A stretch of DNA of 64,000 nucleotides from Moringa oleifera (GCA_021397835.1 JAJFZO010000747.1:1676501-1740500), one strand, 5' to 3'. Numbered from the stretch's first letter, positions 36,101 to 48,666 are shown. A program made the numbers and translations. The notes: a model not told the origin generated them from the letters alone.

Positions 36101-36860
36101 AAATTTGAATTAAAATAAATTAAAATGTTACAAATAAAATTAAACCATTTATGGTTTAAACTAGAAAAAATATATAATTTAAATTGGTTTTAATATTTAT
36201 CACAAATTAGTGATTTTTCTGTTTACTTATTAATTAAACAAAAGATAGGCCCTTGGTTACTTTATGGGGGCCACTTGGACCAGTCCAGAAGTTGGGCCTA
36301 AATTAGCCCATCGCAATTTCAGATTGACATGGAACACAGAAAATATTGAAATTACCAAAAAACCACATTCTTGCAAATAAAATAACATTATAAAACCACC
36401 CTTTGATTTAACATTTGCAAAAATAAAACAATTTCCAAAAAGAAAAGGAAAAATATAATTAATATATTGCTATCATCTCTCTGTTAGAAGAAAATTTGGC
36501 TGTGGAAGAACCACCAAGGCTGACTTGCTGGCACTGCCTTTTCTCTGAAGCAAAGTTGGATAAATTTGGCATTACGTGCCCATACACCCAAAGGAATATT
36601 TGAGCTGTAAGCCTACAAGTAAATTAATTAATTAAAGATAGGTTCTGACTTCTGATGCTACTATAAAGCAGCACAAAAACGACCCCAGGTCACTTTAGCA
36701 TCTCCCTTACCGAGATTTTTAATTTTGATTTTTATGAATTTAATAAATGCACTGATAATTATTTTAACTCCAAGTTTGGCTCATAAAACTTAGTTCTTCT
36801 TTTAAAAAAAAAAAGGGTGAAATCTGTGGACGAATTCTTGGGAAAGTACAGGAATGATGC
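33195..36860. other. AT-rich intergenic DNA with dispersed-repeat copies
   Basis: No gene seen. Tracts at about 34.13-34.54 and 35.70-36.18 kb share word content with other AT-rich repeats of the window. A poly-A run lies at 35403-35420 and a short (TA)n at 35648-35662. Around 36.24-36.31 kb there are two TGGGCC-type elements with no adjacent gene. Confidence 0.45.
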
Positions 36861-36870
36861 CCACGCAGAA

Positions 36871-36964
36871 CTTGACACGTAAGCACTGAATGGCCGGTGA
36901 CGGTGGGTAATGCTTGTAACAGCACACTGTGCTTACACGTGGCTGCCTTGTCAAGGGTCCACGT
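36871..36964. promoter_or_regulatory. cluster of three ACGT-core elements upstream of FLA4
   Basis: GACACGTAAG at about 36874, TACACGTGGC at about 36934 and TCCACGTAAT at about 36958 lie within 95 bp, about 0.9-1.0 kb before the FLA4 ATG. The middle one is a good G-box/ABRE (ACACGTGGC). Family knowledge: bZIP factors of abscisic-acid and salt signalling bind such elements. FLA4 is the salt-response gene SOS5, so a regulatory link is a reasonable inference. Confidence 0.5.
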
Positions 36965-37828
36965 AATGAAGGTGATTTTTGTATTTGTCACCGCCACCAC
37001 TATAGACACGACCGTACCTTTCAATCTTATCATATAAGTGAACATCCCATAAAATAAAGAAGATATTATTTAGTCCGTACAGATTTTACTGGGAAATATT
37101 TAAAAAATTTAAACAGAAGTTTTTAATAAATAACAAAATATGTAATATATATATCTTATAACGTCTTCATATAAAATTAAAATAATTTTTTAAGAAAATA
37201 AAAAATAAAAAATAAAAAAACTCAATAACGTACAAACATGGAGAATGAGCGAGTGCCTTCTCGTGTCACTCCGTGAATAAAATAGAGAACAAATTAATTA
37301 TATATTTGTTAATATGATTCATTATAAAAAAATTAAATAATATTATTACAAGATAATTTATATTCCACTCCATGTGGGAGAGCTGGAGATAATGCCTCAG
37401 TACTAAAGATAACGCTGCTGCTGTGTACTTAGTGACTTTCTTAGTTGAAAAGGCTAATTTCTTTTTAATTACATGTGGTTAGAGGCTAATTAAGGATTAA
37501 TACGGTGTTTGCATTAATTTAAAACAGAATTAAACAAGCCATGTCTCTAACCAGGAATCTCTTAGACTGATGTCTTGAAACAGGTCTTGGAGCGTGTGGT
37601 TCACTCAAAATAGAAGTGCGACTGTGGAGAATATTTTCATTTTTAGAAAATTCCACATCATCATGATTTATGATAAGTGATAGTGTGATACATCCATGAT
37701 CAACATCATCCCCACATGTCGTCGTCATCATCATCATACCCATTAGCCTCTCTCACTCTCTCTCCCCACTCCCTTGTCACTTAAGCCCTTTGTCCTCCAC
37801 AAGCATCACTCACTCACTCACTCTGTGA

Positions 37829-37851
37829 AGAGAGAGAGAGAGAGAGAGAGA
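37829..37851. repeat. (GA)n microsatellite in the FLA4 leader
   Basis: Eleven AG dinucleotides just before the FLA4 start. The frame through it is open (Arg-Glu repeats) but has no upstream ATG, so the repeat is leader, not coding. Confidence 0.85.
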
Positions 37852-37872
37852 CCAGAAACAGACATCATAAAA

Positions 37873-39162
37873 ATGGCTGTGACATCTTTAATTACCCATA
37901 TTGCCCCTATCTCATTAGCTTATTTACTCGTGATCTCCACTGCAGCCACTACCACCACAGGTCTTGATGTCACCGCCATCCTCTCCTCCTTCCAGAACTT
38001 ATCTTCTTTCGCCAACCTCCTCTCAACCACTGGGGTGGAGGCGGAGCTGAGTCATCGTACCTCTTTGACTGTTTTGGCGGTGCCCAATAGCTACCTGGCG
38101 GCTTCTGCTGAGTTCACGCGCCACCTCTCTCCGTCGTCACTCGCGGACCTGCTTCGTTACCAGGTGCTTCTCCAGTTCCTCTCCTGGCCGGGCCTCAGCC
38201 AGATCCCGCCCTCCGGCACACTTGTTACCACTCTCTTCCAGACCACCGGCCGCGCGTCGTCTAACTTCGGCTCTGTTAACTTCACCCGTGACCCCGCCAC
38301 CGGCACCATAACCATCCATTCTACTCCGGCGTCGTATTCCTCATCGAATGCCACCGTTTTGTCTCTGATCAAGACCCTTCCCTACAACATCACCGTCTTA
38401 GCTGTGGATTCCCTTCTAGTTCCCTATGGGTTCGACCTCATGGCCTCCGAGACGCGGCCACCTCTCGGCCTTAACATCACTAAGGCCCTCATCGACGGCC
38501 ACGATTTCAACGTTGCCGCGTCCATGCTCGCCGCGTCCGGCGTCGTCCAAGACTTCGAGAACGACGAGCGCGGCGCAGGGATCACGCTTTTTGTCCCCAC
38601 CGATCATGCATTCTCGGATCTACCCAGCAACGTGAAGTTGCAATCCTTACCGGCCGACAGGAAGGCTATAGTGTTGAAGTTCCACGTGCTCCACTCTTAC
38701 TACCCGCTCGGGTCATTGGAGTCGATCGTCAATCCAGTTCAGCCCACGCTCGCAACCGAAGAAAACGGTGCCGGGAGCTACACTTTGAACATTTCCCGGG
38801 TTAACGGGTCGGTCGCCATAGACTCGGGCATCGTTCAGGCTTCAGTGACTCAGACTGTCTTCGATCAGAACCCAGTGGCGATCTTCGGTGTATCCAAGGT
38901 TCTGCTGCCGAGGGAGATCTTCGGCAAGGATCCACCGGCAGTTACAGGCGGCAAGCCTGCAAACGTTGTCATGGGTGCTACCCAACCGCCAGAAATCTCA
39001 CCATCGCCGGAGACTTCCCCGAAAACGACAGGTCCACCATCGCATTTGTCTTCGCCGCCGGGTTTCCGTGAGGAGATTCGATCCGGTTCTGGCTTTCACG
39101 CCGCGCGAAGTAGCTACATTGTTCTTGCTCTATGTTGTATAGGATTGTATCTAATGGTATGA
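37873..39162 (+). CDS. FLA4: fasciclin-like arabinogalactan protein 4 (FLA4/SOS5 orthologue)
   Basis: Intronless, 429 residues. A signal peptide covers about residues 1-25. Two FAS1 domains follow: about 31-185 and 201-347. The second carries well-preserved core segments (GAGITLFVPTDHAFSDLP and LKFHVLHSYYPLGSLES). A Pro/Ser/Thr-rich stretch (about 371-397, with SPSPETSP) is suited to arabinogalactan addition, and a hydrophobic C-terminus (415-429) after a small-residue site signals a GPI anchor. Several N-x-S/T sites are visible. Family knowledge: FLA4/SOS5 is a plasma-membrane/wall glycoprotein acting with the FEI receptor kinases in root growth, seed mucilage and salt tolerance. The second FAS1 domain matches Arabidopsis FLA4 closely as I recall it. 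The ATG at 37873 is the first in frame, directly before the signal peptide. The gene is GC-richer at third positions than its neighbours. Confidence 0.92.
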   Translation: MAVTSLITHIAPISLAYLLVISTAATTTTGLDVTAILSSFQNLSSFANLLSTTGVEAELSHRTSLTVLAVPNSYLAASAEFTRHLSPSSLADLLRYQVLLQFLSWPGLSQIPPSGTLVTTLFQTTGRASSNFGSVNFTRDPATGTITIHSTPASYSSSNATVLSLIKTLPYNITVLAVDSLLVPYGFDLMASETRPPLGLNITKALIDGHDFNVAASMLAASGVVQDFENDERGAGITLFVPTDHAFSDLPSNVKLQSLPADRKAIVLKFHVLHSYYPLGSLESIVNPVQPTLATEENGAGSYTLNISRVNGSVAIDSGIVQASVTQTVFDQNPVAIFGVSKVLLPREIFGKDPPAVTGGKPANVVMGATQPPEISPSPETSPKTTGPPSHLSSPPGFREEIRSGSGFHAARSSYIVLALCCIGLYLMV

Positions 39163-41030
39163 AATTTTTGATCTACTTTTTTTTTTTTTTGTACTCATAA
39201 TTATTGATTTTTTTCTGGGTTTTTATATTTTCCCGATCTTTTTACACAATGAATTGAATTTGGCTAGAAAAGTAGCCGACTTTAATTTACTTCTTCTATA
39301 TGGAATTGTAGACACAGTTGCTGTATTGTCAATTATGTGAATCTTCAAATAATTCATAGTGTTGAAAAGCAAGAAAATTTTTGCTTTCTGGATCTGCATT
39401 TTCTGTTCTCCATGTGCCTCCTTTGAATTCTGATTTGCCGTCTCTTATTCTGTTCAAATCGAAGAAGAATGGGTTTTCTTTCAATTTCCAGCAATCTGCT
39501 TCGTCGCCATTGTTAAAGCTTTCTGCAAGCTCTGAAACTTCCAACTGGTTCTGCACTTACAGATATCTATCTTGTGTTCATTTTTTTTTTCTCTTGTTCT
39601 TTTCTGCTTTCATGACTGATGAGAAAAGGTGGAGACTTTAAAGCATCTATAACTCACAATAAGGGAATTCAATCTGTCTAGTTCTTTGCTTCTGCTTCAG
39701 ATTTTCTAGAATCTTAGAAAGGAAAGATAAAAGAAGCAGAAATTTGAGGAGTTTTAGTTTTTCCCAGGAAAATTCAAGACCATCTTTGTCTTAATTCTCT
39801 CATTTGGCCAGAAAGTTATTGTTCTTTTCCCCTCATATCCTGAATCCTTCCTCAGCTTTCCATTGCCACAGGCATTCCTTCTTACCCTTCTTCACTTTTC
39901 CTTTTCCTGTTTGGCTGCCGGGAAAATGAAGATTCACAGAAGAAATCACTTGGGCATAAAGTTTTCCCGATGAACCCTGCCATTTGGTCTCCTTTTAAAA
40001 TGGGATTTGCTTGACCTTTCCCAGAGAAAGCTTGAGGGATTATCTTTACACTTTGAAAAGTACAAACCAGTTGTTCTGGTGGAAAGTAATTTTCTCGAAT
40101 GTGGTGGGCATTTTGGTAAAATGAAAAATGTGCATTTCCTGATAGCAAGGAGAATCTATCCTGTGCTGTTTGGATTGTCATAGGCATTTCTGTTAGATCT
40201 TAAATTTTTGAGGGGAAGCCAGGTTAATTAGTGGATGACAGAACATCAGAGTATGGGCCCCGCAATATACGACGGTCTGATCTGAGATCAACTTTGTAAA
40301 AGCTGATGATGGTCTTCGTGCATATCTCTGCCGTTGAATGCCGATGGGAACGTGCTGCTGCAATCAATATACGGGCAGATCTAGCGTGGCCATCTGAAGT
40401 TTTTTTTTTTGTTGGGGGGAATCTATTGTGTGACTACTCGGATACCCTTTTTGTGTACCACGCATACGTGGGCACTGCCTGATTGACCAAAGAGATGGTG
40501 GGCCCCCCCGATCTAGTATTTTAGACAGCCTTTACCCTTTGGGTTCCAAAAGCTTAAGAGAGTTGATGATTAAAGCCTGATTATGCGTTGATCATGGAAT
40601 CTTAACTATTAGTGGTGATCTTCGCAGAATTTTGTTGGCCCGCCGAAGGACTTCCTTCAACCATTCAGATCTTGTTTACCTGAGCTTGATCTAAAATGTG
40701 CCTTCCTGATTCTCTTTAAAAAAATTTAAATTTTAAATAACACAAAAATTATCAATTACATTAAATTTTTTTATATTTCATAATAATCAGTAAATAAATT
40801 GTATATTTAACAATTAAATTAAATTTTAATTCTATATAATTAAATTTGATTTTCATTTTTTTATAAATAAAAAATATTTAAATTAATGTTTTAAAAAAAG
40901 GCAAATAAAAAAAAATGGAAAGAGGAAAAGTTAAGCAAAAGGGAGAATCTATTTTGATCCGTAAAAGGAAAAAGATAAAGAGGATATGGATCACTTAATA
41001 GCAAATTTTCTAAGCAACTTACTTTTTTGG
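39163..41030. other. FLA4 3' flank, no gene recognised
   Basis: About 39.2-40.7 kb has nearly balanced composition, unlike the AT-rich DNA around it, yet no convincing open frame. It may be 3' UTR or a non-coding transcript. From 40.7 kb on it becomes AT-rich. Confidence 0.4.
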
Positions 41031-41039
41031 GTTTTACCA

Positions 41040-41300
41040 TACCAGGAAATTACTACAACCCACGTCCCTTTCGCTCCCGACCAAAACCACGGCGCGCGTG
41101 GTGTCAATCACCACTGAACATTCCGATCAGACCCGGTTTTTTCTTTACGGGTCCAATCCGTCATGGTTCAATTTTGGGCCTAATGGGCCCATAAACGGTA
41201 AGTCCGTGATGAGTAGATGGGCTTCATCCTGGCCCATAAGAATCAATTGAGTTTGCTAAAAACACCCGTTAGGCTACCGGGCCGGACATGACCCGATTTG
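41040..41300. promoter_or_regulatory. promoter-like island with site II elements, no adjacent gene
   Basis: GC-richer DNA in an AT-rich setting, with TGGGCC at 41175-41180 and 41184-41189, GGCCCA at about 41187 and 41235, and a GCGCGCGTGG box near 41092. Such clusters typify plant promoters, but no gene lies within several kb on the right. Confidence 0.4.
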
Positions 41301-41309
41301 CTATGTTTG

Positions 41310-41925
41310 ATTTTGGATAGAAATTGAGGAGCATCCTTCCCAATTAAAAAATTGGGTTAGCTTTGACATTATAATCTGGTTGACATAAAGTCATTTGAAT
41401 TATGAACAATGATAGTTTGCCGTGATTGAATTGAAATTGAATTCCAGAAGTAAGAATCATTGATAAACCGAAACTTTTAGATAAAGAAGAAAAATTCAAC
41501 TTGGTGATTAAATATTTATGTAACCGGAGGAAATTCAAACTACCCATAAATCAAATGAGACAATTTGGATTGATCTCTAAAATTCTAGAACACTAGTACT
41601 CAATCAAAGACAATACAACCATCGTGATTTTTTTATTTCAAAATTTATGTCAAATACATGTTGAAAATATTTTAATTTTTTTAAAATAAATATTATTTTT
41701 ATATGATAATTTACTTTTTAAGCGAGATATTTCAACTCATAACATATATATATATATATATATGCAAATAAGCAAAATACAACAATATGATCATAATCAA
41801 AATCAGAAATACCTTGTTAAAATGTATTAAATTTTTTATCAGTGACTTTAAATATCAACAAATAATGTATAAATATATAATTAAATATAAAAAATTAATT
41901 AATTTTTAAAACATGGCAGATTAAT
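41310..41925. other. AT-rich intergenic DNA
   Basis: No gene. A (TA)n run lies at about 41744-41762. Confidence 0.5.
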
Positions 41926-41929
41926 TAGT

Positions 41930-42310
41930 TAAATTAGGTACCGGGTGGCAACAAATATGACATGTTGACTAGAGAGAAAGGAGAGAGAGGGGCAAAGCTT
42001 GTTATCAAGCATTGGAAGGAGGGGGCAAGAACAAGAAGTGGATGGTACAAAAATGGAGAAAAATGCTTGAGTGGCGGGTGTGAGCTGAATAAGATAGTGG
42101 GCATTGGTGATGGTGGGTGGTGGCTCATAGTGGTGGCTGATGACAATGACCATTGTGCTCCTTGCTGCCAATTCCCCCCCTCTCTTTATAAGTCAAACCA
42201 TATGGGATTGTGTTTTCTCAATGCCTCCCACTCTCTTCTTCTAAAATATCTCTCTTCTTCGCTCCAAAGTTTCTTTCAACCCAAAATTTCAACATCTAAT
42301 ATGCTTTTCT
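41930..42310. promoter_or_regulatory. possible orphan promoter and leader
   Basis: Plus strand: a TTTATAAG TATA-like element near 42185 is followed by a CT-rich stretch with CTCTTCTTC runs, as in plant leaders, but no coding frame follows. Open frames on both strands are overlapping low-complexity sequence. A non-coding transcript is possible. Confidence 0.3.
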
Positions 42311-42319
42311 TTTAATTAA

Positions 42320-45300
42320 TTTTTTTTAAAAAATATCAATGCATAAATTTTTTATATTAATATAATAAATATAATTTTTAATAAAAAATAAAAATTCATT
42401 TTATTTTTAAATTAATCTTACAAGATCAAGATTGTTTTCTCTAATTTATCATATAAAAATAAGGGTGCAAAATAATATTGATTGAAATAAAATTTTTATT
42501 AAAAAAACATAACAATGAAGTTTCTAGCAACCAAATAGTTGATTTTAACATTAAAGAAAGGAGAAAGAAAGAGAAATAGCTTAATGGGTGAAGGTGGGAA
42601 GCATTGTAAGTCAACAAGGAGGAGGGATGGAGCCAGCAAAGGCATAAGGTCCATCAAGTGATAAAAGAAAGAGACCCACCAAAAAGGACAATATGACAAC
42701 ACCACCCAACCATAGATATGGACTATATCATAAATTATATTCTATGTTTTCTTTCTCACATAATTAAATATATGAAACCTTAGATTCAATAATCCCCCTA
42801 ACAAAAACAAAATTTTATCTTATTCTTTAAAACCCGATTAGTCAATGCCTCGGGTCATCATCTTTTTCTTCTCGGGCTTATTTTTTTATATGTATGTACT
42901 AGATTCCCATTATCATAAAAAACTATATGAATTTGCAAATCATGATTAATATCAAGAAATAAAGTTCATATTATTTCCATCATAAAAAATTCTGTATTTT
43001 TAATATTAATATATATTTCATATTATTAATTTAAAAATTATTAAAATAGCTTGTGAGTTAAAAATTTTTCAAATTTAAGATATGTACTAAAAATGGTGTT
43101 TAAGTTTTATTTGAGTAATTTGAAAGATATTTTAATAATAATAATATTTTTAATTTACAATAGTTTAAGTTAATATCTAATTTAATTTAAATTAAAAAAA
43201 TTAAATATATAATTAATCCAATTGACTTAATAAAATTAAAAATAAAATAGGAGTATCAACAAAATACATTTTTAATATTTAATTTAATATTTAATATTTG
43301 TAATGCTCTTCATCTTTTGCTAGTCTAGGGAGAAAAAAGAAAAAGCTGATCTCAATTCCGCATGATAATATTAACCCTTAAGTGACCTTAACAACATAAT
43401 TTTCTTTTCTTGTGGGTAAAATAATATGGTTTAGTTGGCAAGATCATCATTGGGTGTGTCCTACCAAAGCATGACAACAAATATAAAATAGTAACTTTTA
43501 AGAATAAAAACTAAAAAATAAAAAATATGAGAGATTAAAAGATATTTATGGGGAATTTGATTAATTCCAATCTTATAAAATGAAAAGTCGGACCGAGTAA
43601 TTGGGGAGCATAATATCTTTCACTGTGATATGAATGTCAACTACGTGACAATCCGATTAAACTTTGAATAAGTTGAATATGAGGCCAACCATTCATAATT
43701 GTGCCGTATGATTAGCCATTAGAATTATAAACATCATGCAAGCATGGTTTACTTTAGAACACTTAGTTGAATTATCGACAAACCACTAATTAAAGCATTT
43801 GGAGTGGAGCAACATCTTCTTCTTTCTTCATTTATTTTAATAAATATCTTAAAGATTTTAAATATATATTTTTTATTTAAATTCTGAAACATCAATTGAA
43901 ACAATTACATTTCAATGTTTCGACCTATATTTAATTTGATTTTTTAAAAGAATATTTAAATAAAAAATTTTATATTTATAATTAAAAAAATCAATTTTTT
44001 AATACAAAAAATATTTTAAGTAAATATCATTTAAAATTTTAAAATATATTTTCTCTCATAATTTTTATCTTTAGCTTTAAAACACACCCTGATTGATAAA
44101 AAATAGTCAAATTAAATTTTATTAAAAAATTTAAGAATATTCAAATTGAGAATATATATCGTGAAATTTGGTTTAAGATTTTTTATGAATATAAAAAACT
44201 ATTCAAGCTAGCATGACAAAAAATTTAAAGTTTTTTAGTACTAAAAATATATTTTTGAAATTTTTACTATTAAATTTTTTAAAAAATTATAATAAATAAC
44301 TCATAATTTAAAATTTATTTAAAATTAAGTTATTGACTTGAAATAGAGTATATAATTGATTTAGGTTATTTTTAAGCATCTTAATGATAAAAATATACTT
44401 AATTTTGTTGTAATTGCTTGAGTCAAAATCTAATTTGATTATTTTTTATCAAAGATGATTTGTTTGATGAAGTTATATAAGCAAACTATGGATTGTATAA
44501 GATGTTTAATTTGACCCATTTGATTCAAAGTTAATAATTTTCAAAAGCTAACTTGTGAGAATAGAATAAGACCAAAGAAATAAGTTTGACAAAGCAATAA
44601 GTCAAACAAGAAATCAAATACAAGAAACTTGATTGCAAGTATAACACTTTATTATATGTATAATACCTATAAGTCAAATTGATAAATCTTAACACGGTTT
44701 AGAAATTCTATCATCAAACAATATATAAGATCTCGCTTTCACATTTCAAAAATACATTTTAAATTATAAAATATAATTTTATAAATCAATAATTTAAAAA
44801 TAATTTTTTATATACTATACAATAAATCATATTTGTCGAACAAATTTATTATAAAATTATTTTTAATAAATTAAACTAAAATAATTGACAAAATTTGTGA
44901 AAAATAGATTTAAAATAATGATAAATCAAATTTTAATAATTATTATGATATATTAATTAAATATCGAATTTTTTTTACAAAAAATTTAAAAATCAGTATT
45001 AAATAATATAGCATATTATTGTAATTTGTTTTTTTTTGGCAAAGAATACAATGAGAGGCAAGAGGCAAGAGATGGTGGGTCAAGCAAATACATAGATTAT
45101 GGGGAAGGTGGCTTAGGAGGATTTCTCCACTTGCAAAATTGAATGATTACAGCTTTGAATTCTCAAGTGGGTTATTATTATGGAATTGGAAATTAAGCTT
45201 TTCCTTTCATTCTTATTTAATTAATATAAACGACTTAGGTTCTTTCATATTCCCCATTAATCAATTAATTAATTAATCTTATAATTATGAACAAATTGGG

Positions 45301-47150
45301 TTAATCTTAGTCCCACATTTTCTCTCTCGGTGTGGGACACAATCATGTAACCTAGAAACCCTGATGATGGCTAATGCCCATGATGCCACGAGTCACATTG
45401 GATCATATGGTAAAATGGAAGATTAAAACATTAAATGAAGAAATGTGATCACTTTGAATAATTAATATATGGATGACTTCAAACCGTGTTTTTTTCTCAT
45501 TTTCTTAATTTTCTTTTCAATAAAATAGAAATTTCCGTTGAAGTATCGGAGCAAAATCTTCACGTGGTAGTGGAAATTTTTGACTAAAATGTAACAAAAT
45601 TAATGAAAAATGAAATAATAAGTTTTCGATTAAGTTTAATATTTTCATTTTTTGGAAATAATAAGTACATCTTTTTAATTTAAAATATTAATGTATTGAT
45701 TTAATTAGTTGTATATCTAATCATTAAATTTGGTTTAAATTATATATTGACTCAAAATTGTGAAAAAAATTAAATGTGTTGTTATTATTGATATGCTTAA
45801 AAAATGATTTAAACAAATTTTATATTTTATTTTTAGCTCATTCATCAAATTTGAATAATTTTTTATTCATGAGCTATTTTTAATAATTTTTAAAATTTTA
45901 AAATATAAAATAAAAACACATATTTTCAATATTTAAAAAATTCTTAAATATTTTGTGAAAAAATTTTAAATATATATTTTAAAAAATTTAAATCAAAATT
46001 TATTGTATAAAATTTTTAAATATAATTTTTTTCATAAAATACAAATTAAGTCAAATTAATAAAAACTAAATGCAATTATGGAAAAAACAAATGTAATACT
46101 AGTTTTTTTAATATTTTAATGTTATTTAATAATTAAAAATTTCTGTTACATTACCAACCGAATTAATGAGAGGAGCTCCTTTTTGGAAGTAACTTGGCAA
46201 TTAAGGCTATTGAAAAAAGGTAAAGACTGGAGTTAATTCATTTAGTTGACTTTCGTATTCATTATTCAACAATTAAAGCCATAGATTTAATGTTCCCATC
46301 AAGAACGGTCCATAGCTTTGAATAATTAATACCCAAAAAGTCCAATATTTAAAAAAAAAATAAAATATTTTTTTTTATCAATGAAATACTTTCCCTCGTT
46401 TCATATAGGTCAACAAAATCCTGGTCAACATTTAGAAAACGAGATAGAACTTACGTAATACCCTTAAATTCTACTCTTCAATTAGCTCATTTAGTTAAAG
46501 GTAATTATACAACCACCCCACCTTACCCAATTAAATAAAATTATATATTTAATCAAAATTAATTTTTAATTTTTTGAAAAATAAAAAGTAAAGGTTATAA
46601 CTTTCACATTTTTTTCATATTATTTGATGTTAAAAAGATTATCAATCAAATCTTGATATATATTAATTTTGATCAAATTGAATCATTTTAAAAAATTTAA
46701 AATTTTAAAAATATTTATATTATGAGTTTTAATAAAAGAAAATTTTATTTAAAAATTTTTACAAATACAAAAAATATTCAAATTATTATTATAAAAAATT
46801 CAATTTTTTTGATATAAAAATATATATTTTAAAATGTATATTGTCAAAATATTCTATAAATTAAAAATTATTAAAATTTTATGAACGAACTCGAAATAAA
46901 ATTTAAATTTTATAAAAGTTATTTCAAAAATATTTTAATAATAAAAATATCTAAATTTTTATAAATACATAAAATAAAATTTAATTTAAATTAATATATC
47001 ATGATTTAAGTTTTTAATATTAAAATTTGTTTAAAACATGAAATAAATGTCCAATTTTTTTAAACTTTTATCTAAATTTAAAGGATGATTCACAAATTCT
47101 GCATCTATATGGTTTAAATAATATATAATTTTTTACTTGAAATATATTAA
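42320..47150. repeat. AT-rich intergenic DNA with many dispersed-repeat-like tracts
   Basis: No gene over 4.8 kb. Tracts at 43.00-43.26, 43.86-44.44, 45.66-46.09 and 46.60-47.05 kb share recurring words (for example TTTTAATAATAAAAATAT, AACTCATAA next to TTAAAA) with those at 2.2-2.7, 5.4-6.2 and 34.1-34.5 kb. Copy borders cannot be set by eye. A small purine-rich patch at 42.54-42.71 kb and a GC-richer patch at 45.03-45.17 kb hold nothing recognisable. Confidence 0.4.
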
Positions 47151-47159
47151 TAAAAATAA

Positions 47160-47480
47160 AATTGATTTTTTGAGAGAGAGGGAGGGAAAGTCAAGCTAAG
47201 CTGCGGAGAGAGGAGAGTGCACGGGAAACCTCGAGTTGACAAAGGAGAAAAAGGAAGGCAATAATGAGTTTCCACGTGTCAGTCCATCCTTCCATTAACG
47301 ATTCAAGCTTCTCTTCATCCAACGGTGATCGTGGCACGTTTGCCTAGACATGTTTAAGGGCCTTCTGGTGTTTGACTTTTTCGATTCCAACCAGAATTTA
47401 TGACCTCTTTCAATTTTCTGTTTCACCCATTTAAAGGCTAACCCATCCCCACTCTCCACGCCAGCACGTGTAAGAATGCA
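47160..47480. promoter_or_regulatory. GC-richer island with G-boxes upstream of the PLL phosphatase
   Basis: Contains CCACGTGTCA at about 47273, GGCACGTTTG at about 47334 and GCACGTGTAA at about 47464, after a GAGAGAGGGAGG patch. It lies 1.3-1.6 kb before the PLL ATG, separated from it by AT-rich DNA. It could be a distal promoter part or an unrelated relic. Confidence 0.35.
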
Positions 47481-47489
47481 ATTTTGCCT

Positions 47490-48560
47490 TCATTTTCTAC
47501 TCTCCATTAAAATAAATAAATAAGAAAAACCAGTTGAAGAAAATAAATTAAATTCATTTAAAAAAATTTAATATAGAAATTAGTTGACTAGTATACACTA
47601 AATTAATCTTAATTTTCATAATTTTATTGTTCTTGATTTTAGTATAAATTTATAAAAAATATAAAATTATTGAAATTACTCTCTCACACTTTGAGTATAT
47701 TACTTTCAAAATAAAAATAAACACTCATTTAATATTTATAAAAAGTTATATTTTCCTTAAGTATTGAAAATCAAATAATTATTATTAAGAGTAGAAATTT
47801 AAGAAAATATTTAATAATAAAAATATGGGTAAATATAAAAAGCCTCAAGTTAACCATTTGCATTTTTTTATTTAAACATTTTGAATTGTATCTTAATAGT
47901 CTAATTTAGTTCAATTTTTGAATTTTAATTTGAAATATTACATAAAATTAATAACATTTTATTGTTAAAATATTTTAAAATAAATTAATAAATTTATCAC
48001 AAGTTATTTTTATAATTTTTTAAAAATTTTGGTAATATGAATTTTAAATATATATTTTAATATTAAAAATGTATTTTTTTATAACAATAATTTAAATATT
48101 TTTTAGTTTTATAAAAATTTTAAATTAAAATTAATTGTATACAATTTTTAATTTTAATAATTTTTAATTTTTAATAAATTATAAATTAAATCAAATCAAC
48201 TGTAAAATAAAATTAAATCAATTGATATTTTAATATTTAAAGTAAATATAAATATTATTCACATTAAAAATAAATATTATAAAATTATATTTAATGATTT
48301 GACCCAAAAAAATTTTGAATATATGTTTTCGATTTGTCCTCTTGCAGAATACGGTGTTATTCACGCGCTGTAATGAGATTATTTATTTGCCACTTGCTAA
48401 ATAAAAACTCTGGAAAGCAAAGCCACGCCAATGAGTTGCTGAAACCCCTAACTTCAGTCAACGCCCAACACATCCAAAAAAAGGCATGAACAGTTTTCCC
48501 ACGCTTTTTAATAGTAATAATGGAATATAAACTGTTTTCTTTTTATTTTTCTTTTTCTTA
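47490..48560. other. AT-rich upstream DNA of the PLL gene
   Basis: No gene. The tract at about 47.86-48.26 kb belongs to the AT-rich repeat-like set. Confidence 0.45.
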
Positions 48561-48590
48561 TTTTCAAAAATCCCTCTACCCAAAAGTCAA

Positions 48591-48666
48591 CTCTCTCTCT
48601 CTCTCTCTCTACTTCACCTCTACTTCTTCTCGCCTTCCTTCTCTCTTTCCCTCTCTCTCTCTCTCT
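48591..48666. repeat. two (CT)n runs in the PLL leader
   Basis: CT runs at 48591-48610 and 48651-48666, separated by CT-rich sequence, about 115-190 bases before the ATG. They are likely part of the leader or core promoter. Confidence 0.8.

Noticed and set aside
36505..36530. Stretch CACCAAGGCTGACTTGCTGG resembling microRNA169
   Set aside because: It differs from known miR169 sequences at several positions including the centre, and I find no complementary arm within 200 bases on either side that would form a precursor hairpin.
37774..37872. In-frame N-terminal extension of FLA4 through the GA repeat
   Set aside because: It has no ATG and would bury the signal peptide behind an Arg-Glu repeat. 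The ATG at 37873 directly precedes the signal sequence.
41929..42315. Open frames on both strands (up to 117 codons) as genes
   Set aside because: They overlap each other on opposite strands, are low in complexity and show no domain or conserved motif.
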